The position numbers and the translations under genes were made by a program. From contig CM043871.1 of the NCBI GenBank assembly GCA_023846275.1, forward strand, positions 29,852,569 to 29,916,568: a stretch of DNA of 64,000 bases. Reading direction: 5' to 3'. Under the pieces are notes generated by a model that was given only the letters and a program-made list of their open reading frames with translations, was not told where the DNA came from and did not search any database. This document shows, piece by piece, positions 1 to 12,500 of the stretch (positions are counted from its first letter, which is position 1; each line of letters begins with the position of its first letter). This DNA comes from Vanilla planifolia. Its lineage: Eukaryota > Streptophyta > Magnoliopsida > Asparagales > Orchidaceae.

Positions 1-496
1 TATTTGATTGCATAAATATTTAAATTTATGAATGATTTTTAAATTTCTAAATTTAAAAACGTAATTAAATAATGAATTTTGACAAGTGACAGAATATTTT
101 TTTACATGAACATATTAATTTTTAAAAGCTAAATTTCAAATATCATTTTAATTTGTCAAAGTCAATATACTTAATTAAATAATATAAATGGAAATTGCAG
201 TTTCAGCATTTTATACGTATTTGAAATCGTTACAAAACGGTTTAGAATTTTTCTAGAAAGAGTTTTGAAAAAGAATTCTCCTAAAAAAAGCTTTCAAAAA
301 CATTTTTTTTATATGAAAAACTTCACATTATATTTTAATATAAAAGCAATATTCCCTAAATATTAGACTCACTTTCGCTTAAAACAACTGTTTAAAAAAA
401 TTTTAACTAACTACAAATGAAATTTTAATAAATAAATTAATAAAATTTTGATAAATTGAAAAATTGATGGATGATAAATAAATTATACACATACAC

Positions 497-549
<53 letters not shown>

Positions 550-729
550 TCGTATAATTTATCGAACTATCCGTTATTTCTCTATTTTTTGTTGGCCGAA
601 ACCCGCCACGCGGCGGAAGCGAGCTCCACCAAATGGTAAATTCCGTATCGGGAAATAATAGGGAGAGAGAAGAGAGAGAGTCTGCATCTTCGGTCGGTGA
701 GTGAGGCAGGCAGCCGATCCCCATTATTC
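1..729. other. Upstream flank and 5' leader of the SDR gene
   Basis: AT-rich sequence with no coding signal up to about 590. From 590 the base composition rises, and a purine tract of repeated GA lies at about 660-680, typical of a plant 5' leader just ahead of the ATG at 730. A GTG at 697 is in frame with the ATG but is not a plausible plant start. No clear TATA box was identified. Confidence 0.4.
505..547. repeat. (AT)n microsatellite
   Basis: An uninterrupted run of about 43 alternating A/T bases, preceded by a mixed TA/CA stretch from about 485. It lies about 180 bp upstream of the SDR start codon. It also creates a meaningless Tyr-Ile repeat reading frame on the minus strand. Confidence 0.95.
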
Positions 730-3700
730 ATGGGCGGCTTCTCCCGTTGCCGGGAGCTGAGAAAAATGATGGTTATGGTTAATTCGAGACCTCCAATGGG
801 ATTGGTCCCAAAGGCTTTCCTTTGCAGCACCACATCGGGGTGGGAAGGCGGTGTTTCCATGGTTCAGGGTGCTTCCCGAGGCCTTGGTCTTGAATTTGTG
901 AGTGTTTCGTTGCAAAGCTTTTCTTACTTTTCCGATTACATTGTTATTGTTATATTCTTTTGCCAGTTGTAGATTTACTGCATAAAAGCATATCTTTCCC
1001 TAATTTCGAAACTACTGCATGAAGAAATCTTGCTCCAGTCAATCTGAATTAGCTTAGCAAGTTATTGTAGCTTTATAGGTGAGGCAGTTGTTGGAGAAAA
1101 ACAGCAAAGGCCATGTTATTGCAAGTTGCCGAAATCCGGGTGGAGCAACAGGCCTCCTTGAGTTGAAGGGTAGATTTGAGGATCGTCTCGCCATACTGCC
1201 TCTTGACGTGACAAATGAAAGTACCATAAAGGTATTTCTATTGTTTCTATCTCAGGGAATCGTTTCTGAAAAAAAAAATGATACATTCGATATGAAAAGA
1301 ATGAAATATAGCTGAATTTCGAAGCCACACATTGTTTGATGTGGTTTTTATGACTTCTTGAAATGCACTACATTACTTCCTGTAAATTCGAGTTTTGAGA
1401 TTCAACTGCTTTTGATGATATGAATGCATAGTATAAATGAGAGTAAATTTAGTCTAATATTGAAAGCTAAAAATCATATTGAATCCTTGATATATAATTA
1501 GGGAACTTGTATCTCATATGCTTAAGCTTTTAAGTTAGTGGGTATCTATCAAATGGGATAATGATGTATGTTATTTGGTTTCTCAATATATGTCTCTTTT
1601 AACAAGTGTTGTCAAAATCATATTTGACTTATATTTTGTTCATATGGTATAAAGATTACATGGTCCTTTAGTTGTCTACATTATGTTTAAGGAAGTTTCA
1701 AGAGCTTTAGTCGATTCATTTGATGGAATAACTTTTGGCATGCATGATAATGTTATTTGAGGCTTTTGTTAAACTTATTTGGTTTATTTTAATTGAATGA
1801 TTCATAATTCCTTTGGTTTGGCCACTTATGATGGGACAATTAAAATATTTTTACATAAACTTTGTAGCAAGATACACTAGTACTCTAAGACCAATTTCAC
1901 GTTAAAAGTTGAATGTAACAATATTTAAGTTGTTTTTTCCTATTAGCTTAGGTTTTTAGGTTAATTGATGGTGTTAGTCAAATAATATATTATGCTAAAC
2001 TTTAGTTCCCTAATTGTTTTCTTTTAAACCATTGTACTTAAAGATCTTTAAAATTTATATTAATTAATGAAGCATTTTGTTTATCTTTTTTTCTTGAAAA
2101 TGATAAATTTCTTATTATGATTGTTTATCTAAACAATCAAGTTCATAACATTTAGTTATAGCAGGTATAAAAAATATATAGTTATGGTGGCTTAAGATGG
2201 TTCAAACTTTGGATACTAGTGTGACTTGAGTTTTTAAGAAGTTTAAATTTGCATCATTTTACTTTCTCACAAGCTATTGTAACAAAAAGGAGAGAGTTTC
2301 CATCATTTTGAATCATGCAAATCTCTTACTTTTTTTAGTAATTTGATATTTTGTGATGGTTATAATTATATTTGAGTTTTGTTTCATGTTGAAACCTTGG
2401 TTCGTATATAATTTTTTTTATAAAAATAAAATCATTATCTTATTTTATTATGTTTATTTTTTAAGTTTTTTGTATCATACATCTCTAAAATAAATAGATA
2501 AACTCAATTGAGAACTTGATCTTGACTCAAATGCCACAATAATGATGTTTGATGAGAACATAACTAACATTAAACGTGAAGCTTAAGCAAACAAGAAAAA
2601 AGAATATTATTTGAGTCATCTTTATTTGAATTAGAATGTATGACATATAACAATATTCTTGAGACACTAAACATATTTATTAAAATTTTGAATGTGATTG
2701 ATAAAGATTTTAAAGTCATTCTTACACAAATAAGTTTAACTTAAGACATGTATTCAAATAAGATTTTTTATTTTTAAGAATTATCTTATTAAAGCATAAA
2801 AACAATAGTTACATCTACAAAACAAGTTGAAAAAAAGTTTATACAAAGCATTAAGATATGCAAAATTGAAAATCATATGGTACTATAGTCTCATCATAAA
2901 GTATTATTATATTGTTTGGCTAAGTATGTTGTAAGAAAGGAAAACGTGAGAATTTCATACAATATGATAGTATTTATGTACATAAATATATAATATGAGT
3001 AAGACAAGTTAGCAACAATCATATAGTACTATCCCAAGATCATACAGTATTATCGCAAGATCATACTATACTATTAGTATAGATTAGTAGTGTTTGTATA
3101 GTACTAACATTGGGCCATAATATTTGATTTGCACAAAATGGCAACGATTATAAAATACTATTCTTAGATCAAATAGTACAATTCCTTAATTTTCTACGAA
3201 AAACGATTAGTTTGATTAGATTTTGAAATTTTTGAACTTAGTCATAATTAGAGTTGTTAGAGATCTTTTTAAAACTCTGTAAATAGATTCAAACAACAAG
3301 AAAAAGTAAATAAATTTTTGCATATTATTTGGAAGGATTTATTCTTAAAGATCATCATCCACATTGAACAAATGGTGAAATAATCAAGGTTGTAATTATG
3401 ATATGATTTCTTTATCCTTCTAAACCTTCTCTTAAATTTATATTCACTTTAGCATAAGTGCATATCATTTCAAAGTTATTTTGTAATGTTTTAGTATGCC
3501 TCTTAGCATTCTTATAGGATTATAAGACTTTATATATTTTAGTTTAAATATTTATCTTATTATTGGAATTTTATCTTTGATCATGTGTTGATCTTTTAAC
3601 CACTTTTTAGAGTGTTTTGGCTCGATATTATAGATTGTTTTGGACATGATTATAAGATTTTTTTGACATAATATTTTGTAAAGTCTTTTAGCCTAACGTG

Positions 3701-5653
3701 TAGAATCTTTGGCCCAATATTTATAGGTTTTTTGTTCAACATGAGATTTTGCCTACCTATTTTGTAAAAGATGTTCTATTATTTTTTCCTAACCTTTAAG
3801 CTAAGGGTAGATATAAATCTAATGTTAGGTCAAACCACCTAAAACGTTTGAGTCTTTATGTTATTACACTTTTCACACAAAATTTTCAAATTTATAAGAG
3901 TTTTTAAAATATGGTCCTAAGAGCAACTATTTTAAAAAATTTTAAAGACTTTTGTTATATTTTTTTACATTGAGATTGAAGTTTTACAATTTACTCTCTT
4001 TTTTCCTTTTGTATAGGTATTTCACTCCTATTCTCAACACTTAAAAAATAGCATATTTTATTTTACTCTATTTTGGATGTAATTTGATCTGAGCTATGAA
4101 CTATCCTCTATCCATATTTGATGTCATCCTTCAATTTGTTTTTCTTTTTCCTTTTTCTTAACTTTTGAGGACATTTGCAAAGTATTGCTAAAATGCCTAG
4201 ATATTTCTATCATTTCTCCAACTATTAGAAGCTTTCGGGTCATTGAAATTTCTAGTCTCCATAATTCTATATTTATTGCACATTTACATGTATATTGGAA
4301 CTTCAAACACTTTGCAGGCTGCAGCTACCTCAATAAAGCAAAATTATGGTTCTCTAAACCTGCTCATTAACACTTCTGGGATTCTTTCAATACCAAATGT
4401 ATTGCATCCAGGTTTGGATTCTGAATATATGATACTACATGCTTTTATATGTGTCTGAATGATATAATGACGATTTGTTGCAATAGATACCATTTGCGTC
4501 ATACTTAGACATAGTGAGTTTTGTATGTCTGCTTGCATTTTGGCATTTTGTTAAACAGAGAACCAACATTCATCACCAATGCAGCTAACTAATTGGCTAC
4601 TTGGGATTTCACCATACAAAGTTTAAAATAGATAAATGTTACATGTTCACAATATATGCCACTTGGTTTGCAGCTAAATCTCAGTACGTTTTTGTGCATA
4701 TATGCATGTTTAAGCATTTGTGTGTGCAGTTCCTGTTATTGGATGGTCTGTCTATACATGGCCAACACAAAGCAACCATGGTGCAATCTTAACTTCTGCC
4801 AAACCAAATCTACATCTCTAGTTCTCTCAGGATTTGGCATAGGAGTGCCAAAATTGGTTTCTTGGAATTAGGGTTAATGAAACTTCATTTAGAGATGGAT
4901 ACGCAGCTTTGTAGCATGCAGTTCACATGCTACTAGTATTTTTTTTCCTGATCTTGGTATGCACATTCATTTGGTATTTGCAGTGCAGAAACAACTCTGA
5001 GTAAATTGGAAAAGTCATCACTGATGCTTACATATGAAGTGAATGCAGTTGGACCTATTTTAGTGTTGAAGGTAAGTTCTCAATATTTTGTTATTGTGGA
5101 GATGCTCTACAAATGAAGGGCATCACCTACTTGCTTAAACTCTCTGCAGCACATGTGGCCTCTCCTTAAGGTAGGAGGTGGATCAGGAACCAATAAGAAC
5201 TTTGCTCTGGTTGCAAATTTGAGTGCTAGAGTTGGTTCAATAGGAGACAATGGATTGGGAGGATGGCATTCTTATCGATCTTCAAAGACAGCTCTGAACC
5301 AACGTATATGTGAATTTTGTGCTCTCTTTATATTATATTTCATACATTTGAGGCATTAATTTCCCATGATATATAAAGCTTGAGAAGTATTGGATTTCAA
5401 AATTTGGTAAAGTGCAGTGACGAAGACCATCTCTGTGGAGTTTGCACGGAAGAAGGATCAAATAATCTGCATTCTATTGCATCCAGGAACAGTGGACACT
5501 GATCTCTCAAAGCCGTTCCAGAGGAATGTCCCTCCAGGCAAGCTTTTTACTGCAGAGTTTTCAGTTCAAAAACTCCTCAACATCATAAACAATGCTAAAA
5601 GCAGTGATAATGGAAAATTCTATGCTTGGGATGGCCAAGAAATCCCCTGGTAG
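730..5653 (+). CDS. Short-chain dehydrogenase/reductase (C-factor-like, NAD(P)-binding Rossmann fold)
   Basis: Exons by GT-AG splicing with frame kept throughout: 730-897, 1079-1231, 4318-4411, 4989-5071, 5150-5303, 5418-5653. Together they give 295 codons and a TGG-TAG end. Rossmann nucleotide-binding motif GASRGLG is at residues 47-53. The usual NNAG is here NTSG. A probable catalytic Asn lies in EVNAVGP (N157), a Ser in NLSAR (about S191), and the YRSSK motif gives Y208 and K212, so the classical SDR tetrad is present. The C-terminal GTVDTDLSKPF segment and the WDGQEIPW end match the plant C-factor-like subfamily (Arabidopsis At4g20760 type, from memory). About 40 N-terminal residues before the fold are Ser/Arg-rich and could be an organelle transit peptide; this is inference. 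Substrate is unknown. The start at 730 is the first ATG in frame; ATG 766 is the alternative. Intron 2 is 3.1 kb, the others 78-577 bp. Confidence 0.93.
1232..4317 (+). other. Long intron 2 of the SDR gene
   Basis: The intron of 3086 bp begins GTATTT and ends TTTGCAG. It is AT-rich, with no recognisable coding domain. It holds short repeated motifs of the type ATCATA-AGTACTAT between about 3020 and 3180 and a degenerate minisatellite at 3613-3755. The composition suggests old transposon remains, but no terminal repeats or protein motifs could be identified. Confidence 0.6.
3613..3755. repeat. Degenerate minisatellite, about 23-bp unit, about 6 copies
   Basis: Successive units begin with TTTTGG/TTTTGA/TTTTAG/TTTGGC, followed by a C-rich triplet, then A/T-rich sequence ending in AGATT or AGGTT. 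Unit lengths run from 21 to 25 bp. The copies are strongly diverged, so the boundaries are approximate. It lies inside SDR intron 2. Confidence 0.5.
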
Positions 5654-6526
5654 AATATAGGAACCATCTTTCAATTGAACACTAGTTGTTATTAAGCAAA
5701 CTTCTGTCAAGCAATCATCTTCTGATTGATTTCATACTTTCTAGAGAATGTTTTTTGTACTGAGATCAATGCAGAGGACAACACAAAAGTTCCTCAAGTC
5801 TCCTATGTTCCCCTCACATGATAGTAATAATATTAGCATATTGATTAAGAGGTTCATTTCTATGATTTCTTAAGTTTTAGTGTCTAGTACAATATATCTT
5901 AACAGATAAGTTTACTTATACATTAATTTCGTAAAAATAAATAATTAAATAATGTAAATACTCATTTAGCAATTAATCACAATTTTTTTTTTTTTCTTGA
6001 ATGACTTGATCAAAGTGCATACAATACAGACTTCAACATCCATCACAGATGACATTTTCCTCAATATTTAAAAGGGAACATTGAAAAGTAAAAGTTCCAA
6101 TTTAGTGCACACTACGGTTAACTTTACAAGTTAATAGCATCAATGTTTTAAATATATTGTAAAAATCATCAATGTATTGCTAAATTATCATTTTTTTCAA
6201 TTTCAAATTTATAAGAAATTTCATATAGATGTCACCTCTAGAATGACAAAATAACACCCAATAAACAAAATAATAAAAACCAATGCATATATACTACTTT
6301 AGTAGCATTATTCAATGAACTATGTATGTAAAGCAAAAAAAAGCTCTGCTCTGTTGGTATACTAAAAGGTTGACCTAAACCAATCTTTTCAAAGACTAGT
6401 AAGTGCTTTTGCAAACAGGAAATAAATCTTAAAAAAAAATTGTTGCCATATGGATACTTGGCATGGCAGTTCAAAATTTTCCAGATCACACAGCTCATAA
6501 CTAAGCAGGATATTATTACTTCTTTA
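5654..6526. other. Convergent intergenic region, SDR and RRS1 3' ends
   Basis: 873 bp separate the two stop codons, so both 3' UTRs must lie here. The sequence is AT-rich with a poly-T run near 5980-5994. No coding or repeat structure is evident. Confidence 0.6.
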
Positions 6527-9500
6527 TTACTTCTTCTTGGAAGACTTCTTGAACGATTTCTTTTGAGGATTCAGCTTCTTTGATGCAGATGAAGAAACTT
6601 CCTTTTCCCTTCTGCGTTGCTTCTCTTTCTTCACATTGTACATAGTAACAGCCTGTTGAGAATTATACAAAAAAATGCTGTCAAACCAACTGAATAAGAT
6701 TTCTAATTTCCAAAACTATAAACTTGTGATGTCCAAATGCTTTACCTTATCAATGTCAAGTATATCATTGGAACCTTTAGCCATTAGCATGTCAAGTACT
6801 TTAACATTCTGTTGTTTCTCTTTTAATCCCATTCCCTTTCCTTCCACCACAGGAAGAAACTGCAAGAAAACCAACATTAAAGATACAAGATTTGGTTCAT
6901 CTACTTTGCTTGGGATCCCTAAATTTGCACACAGTACGATTATATGAAGGATGATTAGACCATTGAGGTTAACCTTTCTATGTTTTCCGGCATGCTTCGC
7001 GGGTTTCTCTCCAGGAAGCTTCTTATCAAATTTTCCACCACTGGCTGTTGCAGTAGCTGCCATTCCAGCTACGTTTTCAAGCTCTTCTTTACTAGCTTTC
7101 TTTGGTATAGCTGCCTGAGTTCCAGTGATAGGTAATGCCGTTGCAGCAAGCTGGACGTGACTGCACATCAAACAACATGCTTAATACCATTGTTCTTTGG
7201 GTGTTGAAATGAATTGACCAATAAGCTTAAGCCAAAAATTTGTAAATTCAGAACTAGGTGAATGTAAAAGGATGTTTGATTGAATGTTATTTGAATAACA
7301 TTTATATCCGAATCACAATGCCTTCATAACATCGATGTTACATAAAATTTATCAATATTTTTTTATTATTTGACTCAATATTATATAACTAATCTTTTAT
7401 TCCGAACTTTAGTACCTTATTTTCAAACATCAACATGATAAAAATCAAGATGTCTCTCGATAACTTTTTTAATTAACAAAACTATAATTCTTTATAACAT
7501 TATTAAAAAATAAAAAGAATCAAATATTCAACATCTTTAAATAATATTATATTAAACAATAATATTATTAAACCTAAAAGTCCCTAACAAGCACTTGGAG
7601 GATAATTAAACAACACACTATTCACAAAATATTTTGCAAAAACTATTAGTCATTTATGAAGTAAACTCTTCTAACACAGCAAACCTTGAACTAAATGAAC
7701 AAAGTCATGAAGCTTATCACAGGTATTTCTATTTTTTCATTAAAGTGGAAAATGAAGAATCAGTTTGAAAGAGGCATGGACTCATCAGAAGCCAAAACTC
7801 ACATCATGAACGATCAAAATGTTCTGGCATGCGCAAAATTCACACCACAAGAATAAAAAGATGAAAAAAAACAAGCTAGTTAAAATATGACCTTGGCAGA
7901 GCTCCAGCTTTGGCTGCCTGTTTAAGATTTTGCAACCGGTTCTTTTCTTGCTTTTCAACACGTTTTTTCTTTTCAACCCTCCTTTTGCTAAAAGGATCTT
8001 CACCTGGTTCTGAAAGAAAAATTGATAGTTAAGTGGTCAAATGGACCAAAAGATAAAAGAAAACTATGTAGCTTCCCAATAAACATAAAATAAAGAAAAA
8101 ATAAGCCACAACTATACTATCAGAAGAAGATTAAACTTCAGGGTAAGTGTTGCAGCAACAAAAACCCATCAAAGTCACAAAGGCCCATTGCTCAGCCCAC
8201 AGTGGTTCATCCAGATAAAGAGGAAAATTCTTGAAAGGATTCTCGGATCCTCATCCTCATTGTTCATGTCACGCAATGTGATTACAAGCTAATATTTAAA
8301 CTACCGTATCAGCAATCCGAAAGAGCTGTGGTGGACAGGCACCTTTATTTTCATGTATATTTTTACATGGCATCAAATAGCTAACTGCAGAAAACCCCTC
8401 CCTTTCTTCCTTTCCATCAAACATTAATGCCATCAATTCCCCCACCAAATATCCATCAAATTCTCAATGTGAAGATTGACAAAAAAAAAAAAATCTAATG
8501 AGGCAACCATATTTTTTGCCAATATTTTATAAGTGAGAGCGGAGCATAATTTATGGCCTCAATGGTACAGTAAATTAAGAACATGTTTACAGCTATAAAT
8601 ATGGATAATAAATATTAATGATCAGGATTAGTGACTTTCTCTCTTAATATAGATGCCTTTGATAAGATACGAAATAATATGATATTATTTTGATATTAAG
8701 AGTAATGACTAACTATTCCCTTAAAATTAGACATATATGTTGATCATTCTAAACTTACCAACTCAATCTTTAAAACATAATCAAGACGATTGTTGATTGT
8801 TCCCTAAGGGGAATTCACATTTCAAGCAAACACTTCCATTTTCAATTTTTTTTTTAATCGAAGGTTCGGTTCACTTCAATATGTTTAGTTCAATGAAAAA
8901 GATTGAGGGCAACACTCAATGCAGCTTTATTATCACAATATGATACCAAAAGAGAGTTGGTAGTGAATCTCAACTCTCCTAAAGACTATTTGCCATATTC
9001 CTTAAGGTATCTTGCACTAGTGCCAAAAACTCTGCCTTCACATTAATCCTAGAAAATATTTGTTTCTTACTTCTCCAGGTTACAAAATTGCCCCAAACAT
9101 AGAAGCACTATCTTGAGGTTGATCTTCTATCCCTTGAAGGAGCTATCCAATTAGCAGAATTGTAAACCTCAATTGTTCAATGATTCTATTCTTGAAAAGT
9201 AACCCTCTTTTTGACATTGCCTTCAAGTATTTTAAGATTTTGTAGATCATAACAAGGTGTTTTTTTGGGTGAATGCAAAAGTTAACTAACTATGCTAACA
9301 GCAAATGCTATGTCAAGTTGTATATGTAAAAAGTATATTAGCTTCCTCACAAGTCTTAAATATTGCCCAGGTTAATCTCATTTCCACCCTTAACTCCTAT
9401 CTTAACATTGAATTTCATAAAGAGTTTGAAAAGATTTGCATCCTAGTGTACTAGTTGCTTGAAAAAGATCACATACATTTTTTTTTTTTTTTTTTTTTTG

Positions 9501-12500
9501 TAAAATGTTGATTCCAGCCTTACTCATCACTTCATCTCCAAGAAATATCTAAAGATCCTCAGATCTTTTAACTAAAGTTTCCCAACAAAAAACTAATTCA
9601 AAAAAGTAAGTTCAAGACATCATTTACATACACCATGAGAATAAATATCTTTCCACCTTGAGAATGTTTATAGAAGAGGATGTCGTCAAATTGAGATTGT
9701 ATAAGAACTCGAGCATTGAGTGTTTAATTAAATTTTTCAAACCATTCTTTAGGTAATTGTTTCAATCCATAAAATGATTTTCTCAATTTGCATGCCAATT
9801 TTCTTTCCTTCCTAAATCCTAGTGGTAGGTTCACATAGGCTTCTTCATGCAAATCACCATTTAGAAAAGCAGTTTTGACATTTAGTTATTGGAAAGACTA
9901 ACCAAGATTTGTAGATAAAAATAACAAGCCTCAAATTATATTAAAACTTGACAACAAGACCAAATGTCTATTGATAATTTATGGCATCTAAGGGAAACTA
10001 TTAGCCACTAACCAACATTGTAATGATTGACACAATCATCATCATTAAGCTTGATTGTAAACAAGCACTAGCATCTCACCATTTTGTTTCCCTTTTTGGA
10101 AGTTTCATAATTTCCCCTGTAAAATTTCTTTATGGAACTCAACTCCTATTAGATAGCCATTGAAACAGCAAAACCTTTTTGCACATTTATTGGTATCTCA
10201 GTCTTAGTTAGAGATGTGAAAGCCAAAAATTCAAAAAAGAATCTTTCAACTGAAGTGAATTTGGAGACAAATTGAGCATAGCATCTAATTCTCACCTTAG
10301 CAATAAGAAGGTCTAGCTACATTCTTTTGGAACAAGCCTGAGAAGCATATCAATCTCTTGGCTATGTTTAGTCTTAAGTTTATCATTGCATTAAGAACTC
10401 TTCTTACGAGAACAGACAAGTAATCATAAAAACATTTTACATGCTTTTCCCACTGTCCGAGAGATGTCTCCAAGTTACATAATAAATGGCACAAAAAGTT
10501 CAAGTCCATGTATGGTAAGTAATGGGAAAGCAATGATAATCAATTGATGGCTCAAGAAATAATAAATCTTATCACAAAATCCCCTCGGGAAAATAATGCT
10601 AGGTTCCTAGGAGTGTGACATTCATGGATGCAAAGATCTCATGAAATGATAGGAAATAGCATTCTTATCCATGTTAGGTAAGTCATTACCTAAAAACTAT
10701 GCACTTTGTTGGTTTTGGATAAGTATGGCGCAATGTTAAGGTAGCATATGCATGAAGCTATTACATTTAAAAATCTTTGGAGGAACTCACGAGATGGATT
10801 AATAAGCGAGATATATTTTGTGGAGTATTCAGATTAGGAACAAAATCTTGAAAGATTTCAATGACATTATGCTTATAAAATAAAATGTTGCTTAAAATAG
10901 CTATACCTTTGTGATAGTTTAAGGCATGCATAATAAATACTAAAGCTCTAATGACTTCAAATAGATTATGATTTTTATTTTCAAGAACTACATTTTTTGG
11001 AGTGTATCTCATCAAAAACTTCAATGGATGCTTCCACTACTTATAAGGCATTCACTTAAAATTAAGTGAAAGTATTCTTTTTTATTACTGATTCTCAATG
11101 TTAGGATGAATATTTAAAATTGCTTTTTATCATTGAGTAAACTATTAGAAAGGCAGTTATAGTATCAAACTTCTCTTTGAAAAAATAGATTCAACGAACT
11201 CTAATGTGTTATCAATAGTTGTGCTGCACCATCAAGTATCAGAAAAAGTTTTGACATAAAAGAGTCTCCAAATAGCACTGTAGAATAGAGAGAATAGCTG
11301 AGATCCTTTCTAAGGTTCAGCTGGAAATGATGGGCATGTATGTTTAGGTAATTGACAAACTTAATATTTTTATTTACGGACAAATCAAGAAACAAGTACT
11401 TAAGATATTAAAAATTCAAATCAACTAACCAACGATACCTCAACATTATTTCATAATCATGTGAGATAAAAGGAAGCATAATCTTAACAATAGTCTTTCC
11501 TCTTCTCTAACACTGTCAATTGCCACCCCCAATCCTCGTATTTCACAAGTATCAAAGAATTTAATAGTATTAAGCTCACTAGAAGGGATAAACGAATGGT
11601 GCCATTTCCAGTAATAGAAGAATAAGTTTCTTTAGCTATTTTGACCCTGGGATTTCCATGACATGAGTTGCAGAAGCAAAATAGAGTTACCCATTATATG
11701 GTCTTATGCATCAAAATCAAATATCCAAGAGATTAGTTTTTGTAAGCGGAAGGTGCTACGTTTGTGAACAAAACTGCATGTAGCAAGACTATGGTCTGTC
11801 CTTGACCACAAACTTAAGAGTCAATACAGCTGTTTTAGTTGAGTTTTGATAAAAAAGATTCCAATGGACTCACAATTATTGGGATCTCCAATTTTTTCCT
11901 CAATAGATGCTTCAGAACCTTTGCTATAGTTAGCTCCACATCAATCTATTGGTTTTTTGTAAAGGCCCAAACATTTCCAACGGGCATGTCTCAACATCTT
12001 ACAATAACTGCACCAAGAATACTAGTTCATCTTTTGATATTTAACAAATTGATTACAGGGATTCTTTGTTGCCAAGACAGTGTCTTTAATAGGTCTTTCA
12101 TTGAAGATAGTTACAGGTGGATCCCTTTTTTCATCCAGCATGACAAGATGTCTACTAGCTTCATGTCTCACCTCCACGAAGGCTTTCCAATAATTCGTTG
12201 TATTCTTCAGCCCAAAATTATGCATCGAACTTCATCCAGGCCTTTATTAAGGCCAACAAGGAACTCATACAAGCATTCCTTCTTCAGGTGCATCCTAAAC
12301 TTAGATTTTCTTCAAAACTCTCCCAAGCAGCTTCATAGCGTATGTCCAACTCCTATCAAAGAGTTTTGCAGTGCATTATAGTGCTTAGTTACATCCAAAC
12401 TTCCTTGGCTAGTGTCTTTTAAGTTGATTTTTATATTGAAGGGTTGTGAGACATTTTCAAGAAAAAAAAAATACTCTTTGACAACATTCCTGATGGCTTT

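Noticed and set aside
437-724. 95-codon minus-strand frame with a long Tyr-Ile repeat
   Set aside because: It is the translation of the AT microsatellite running into the SDR leader, not a gene.
697-729. GTG start giving 11 more residues on the SDR
   Set aside because: Plant nuclear genes rarely start at GTG, and an in-frame ATG follows at 730.
11839-12381. 180-codon plus-strand open frame
   Set aside because: It is antisense to the gag and zinc-knuckle region of the minus-strand Copia element, which has recognisable motifs; the plus-strand peptide has none.
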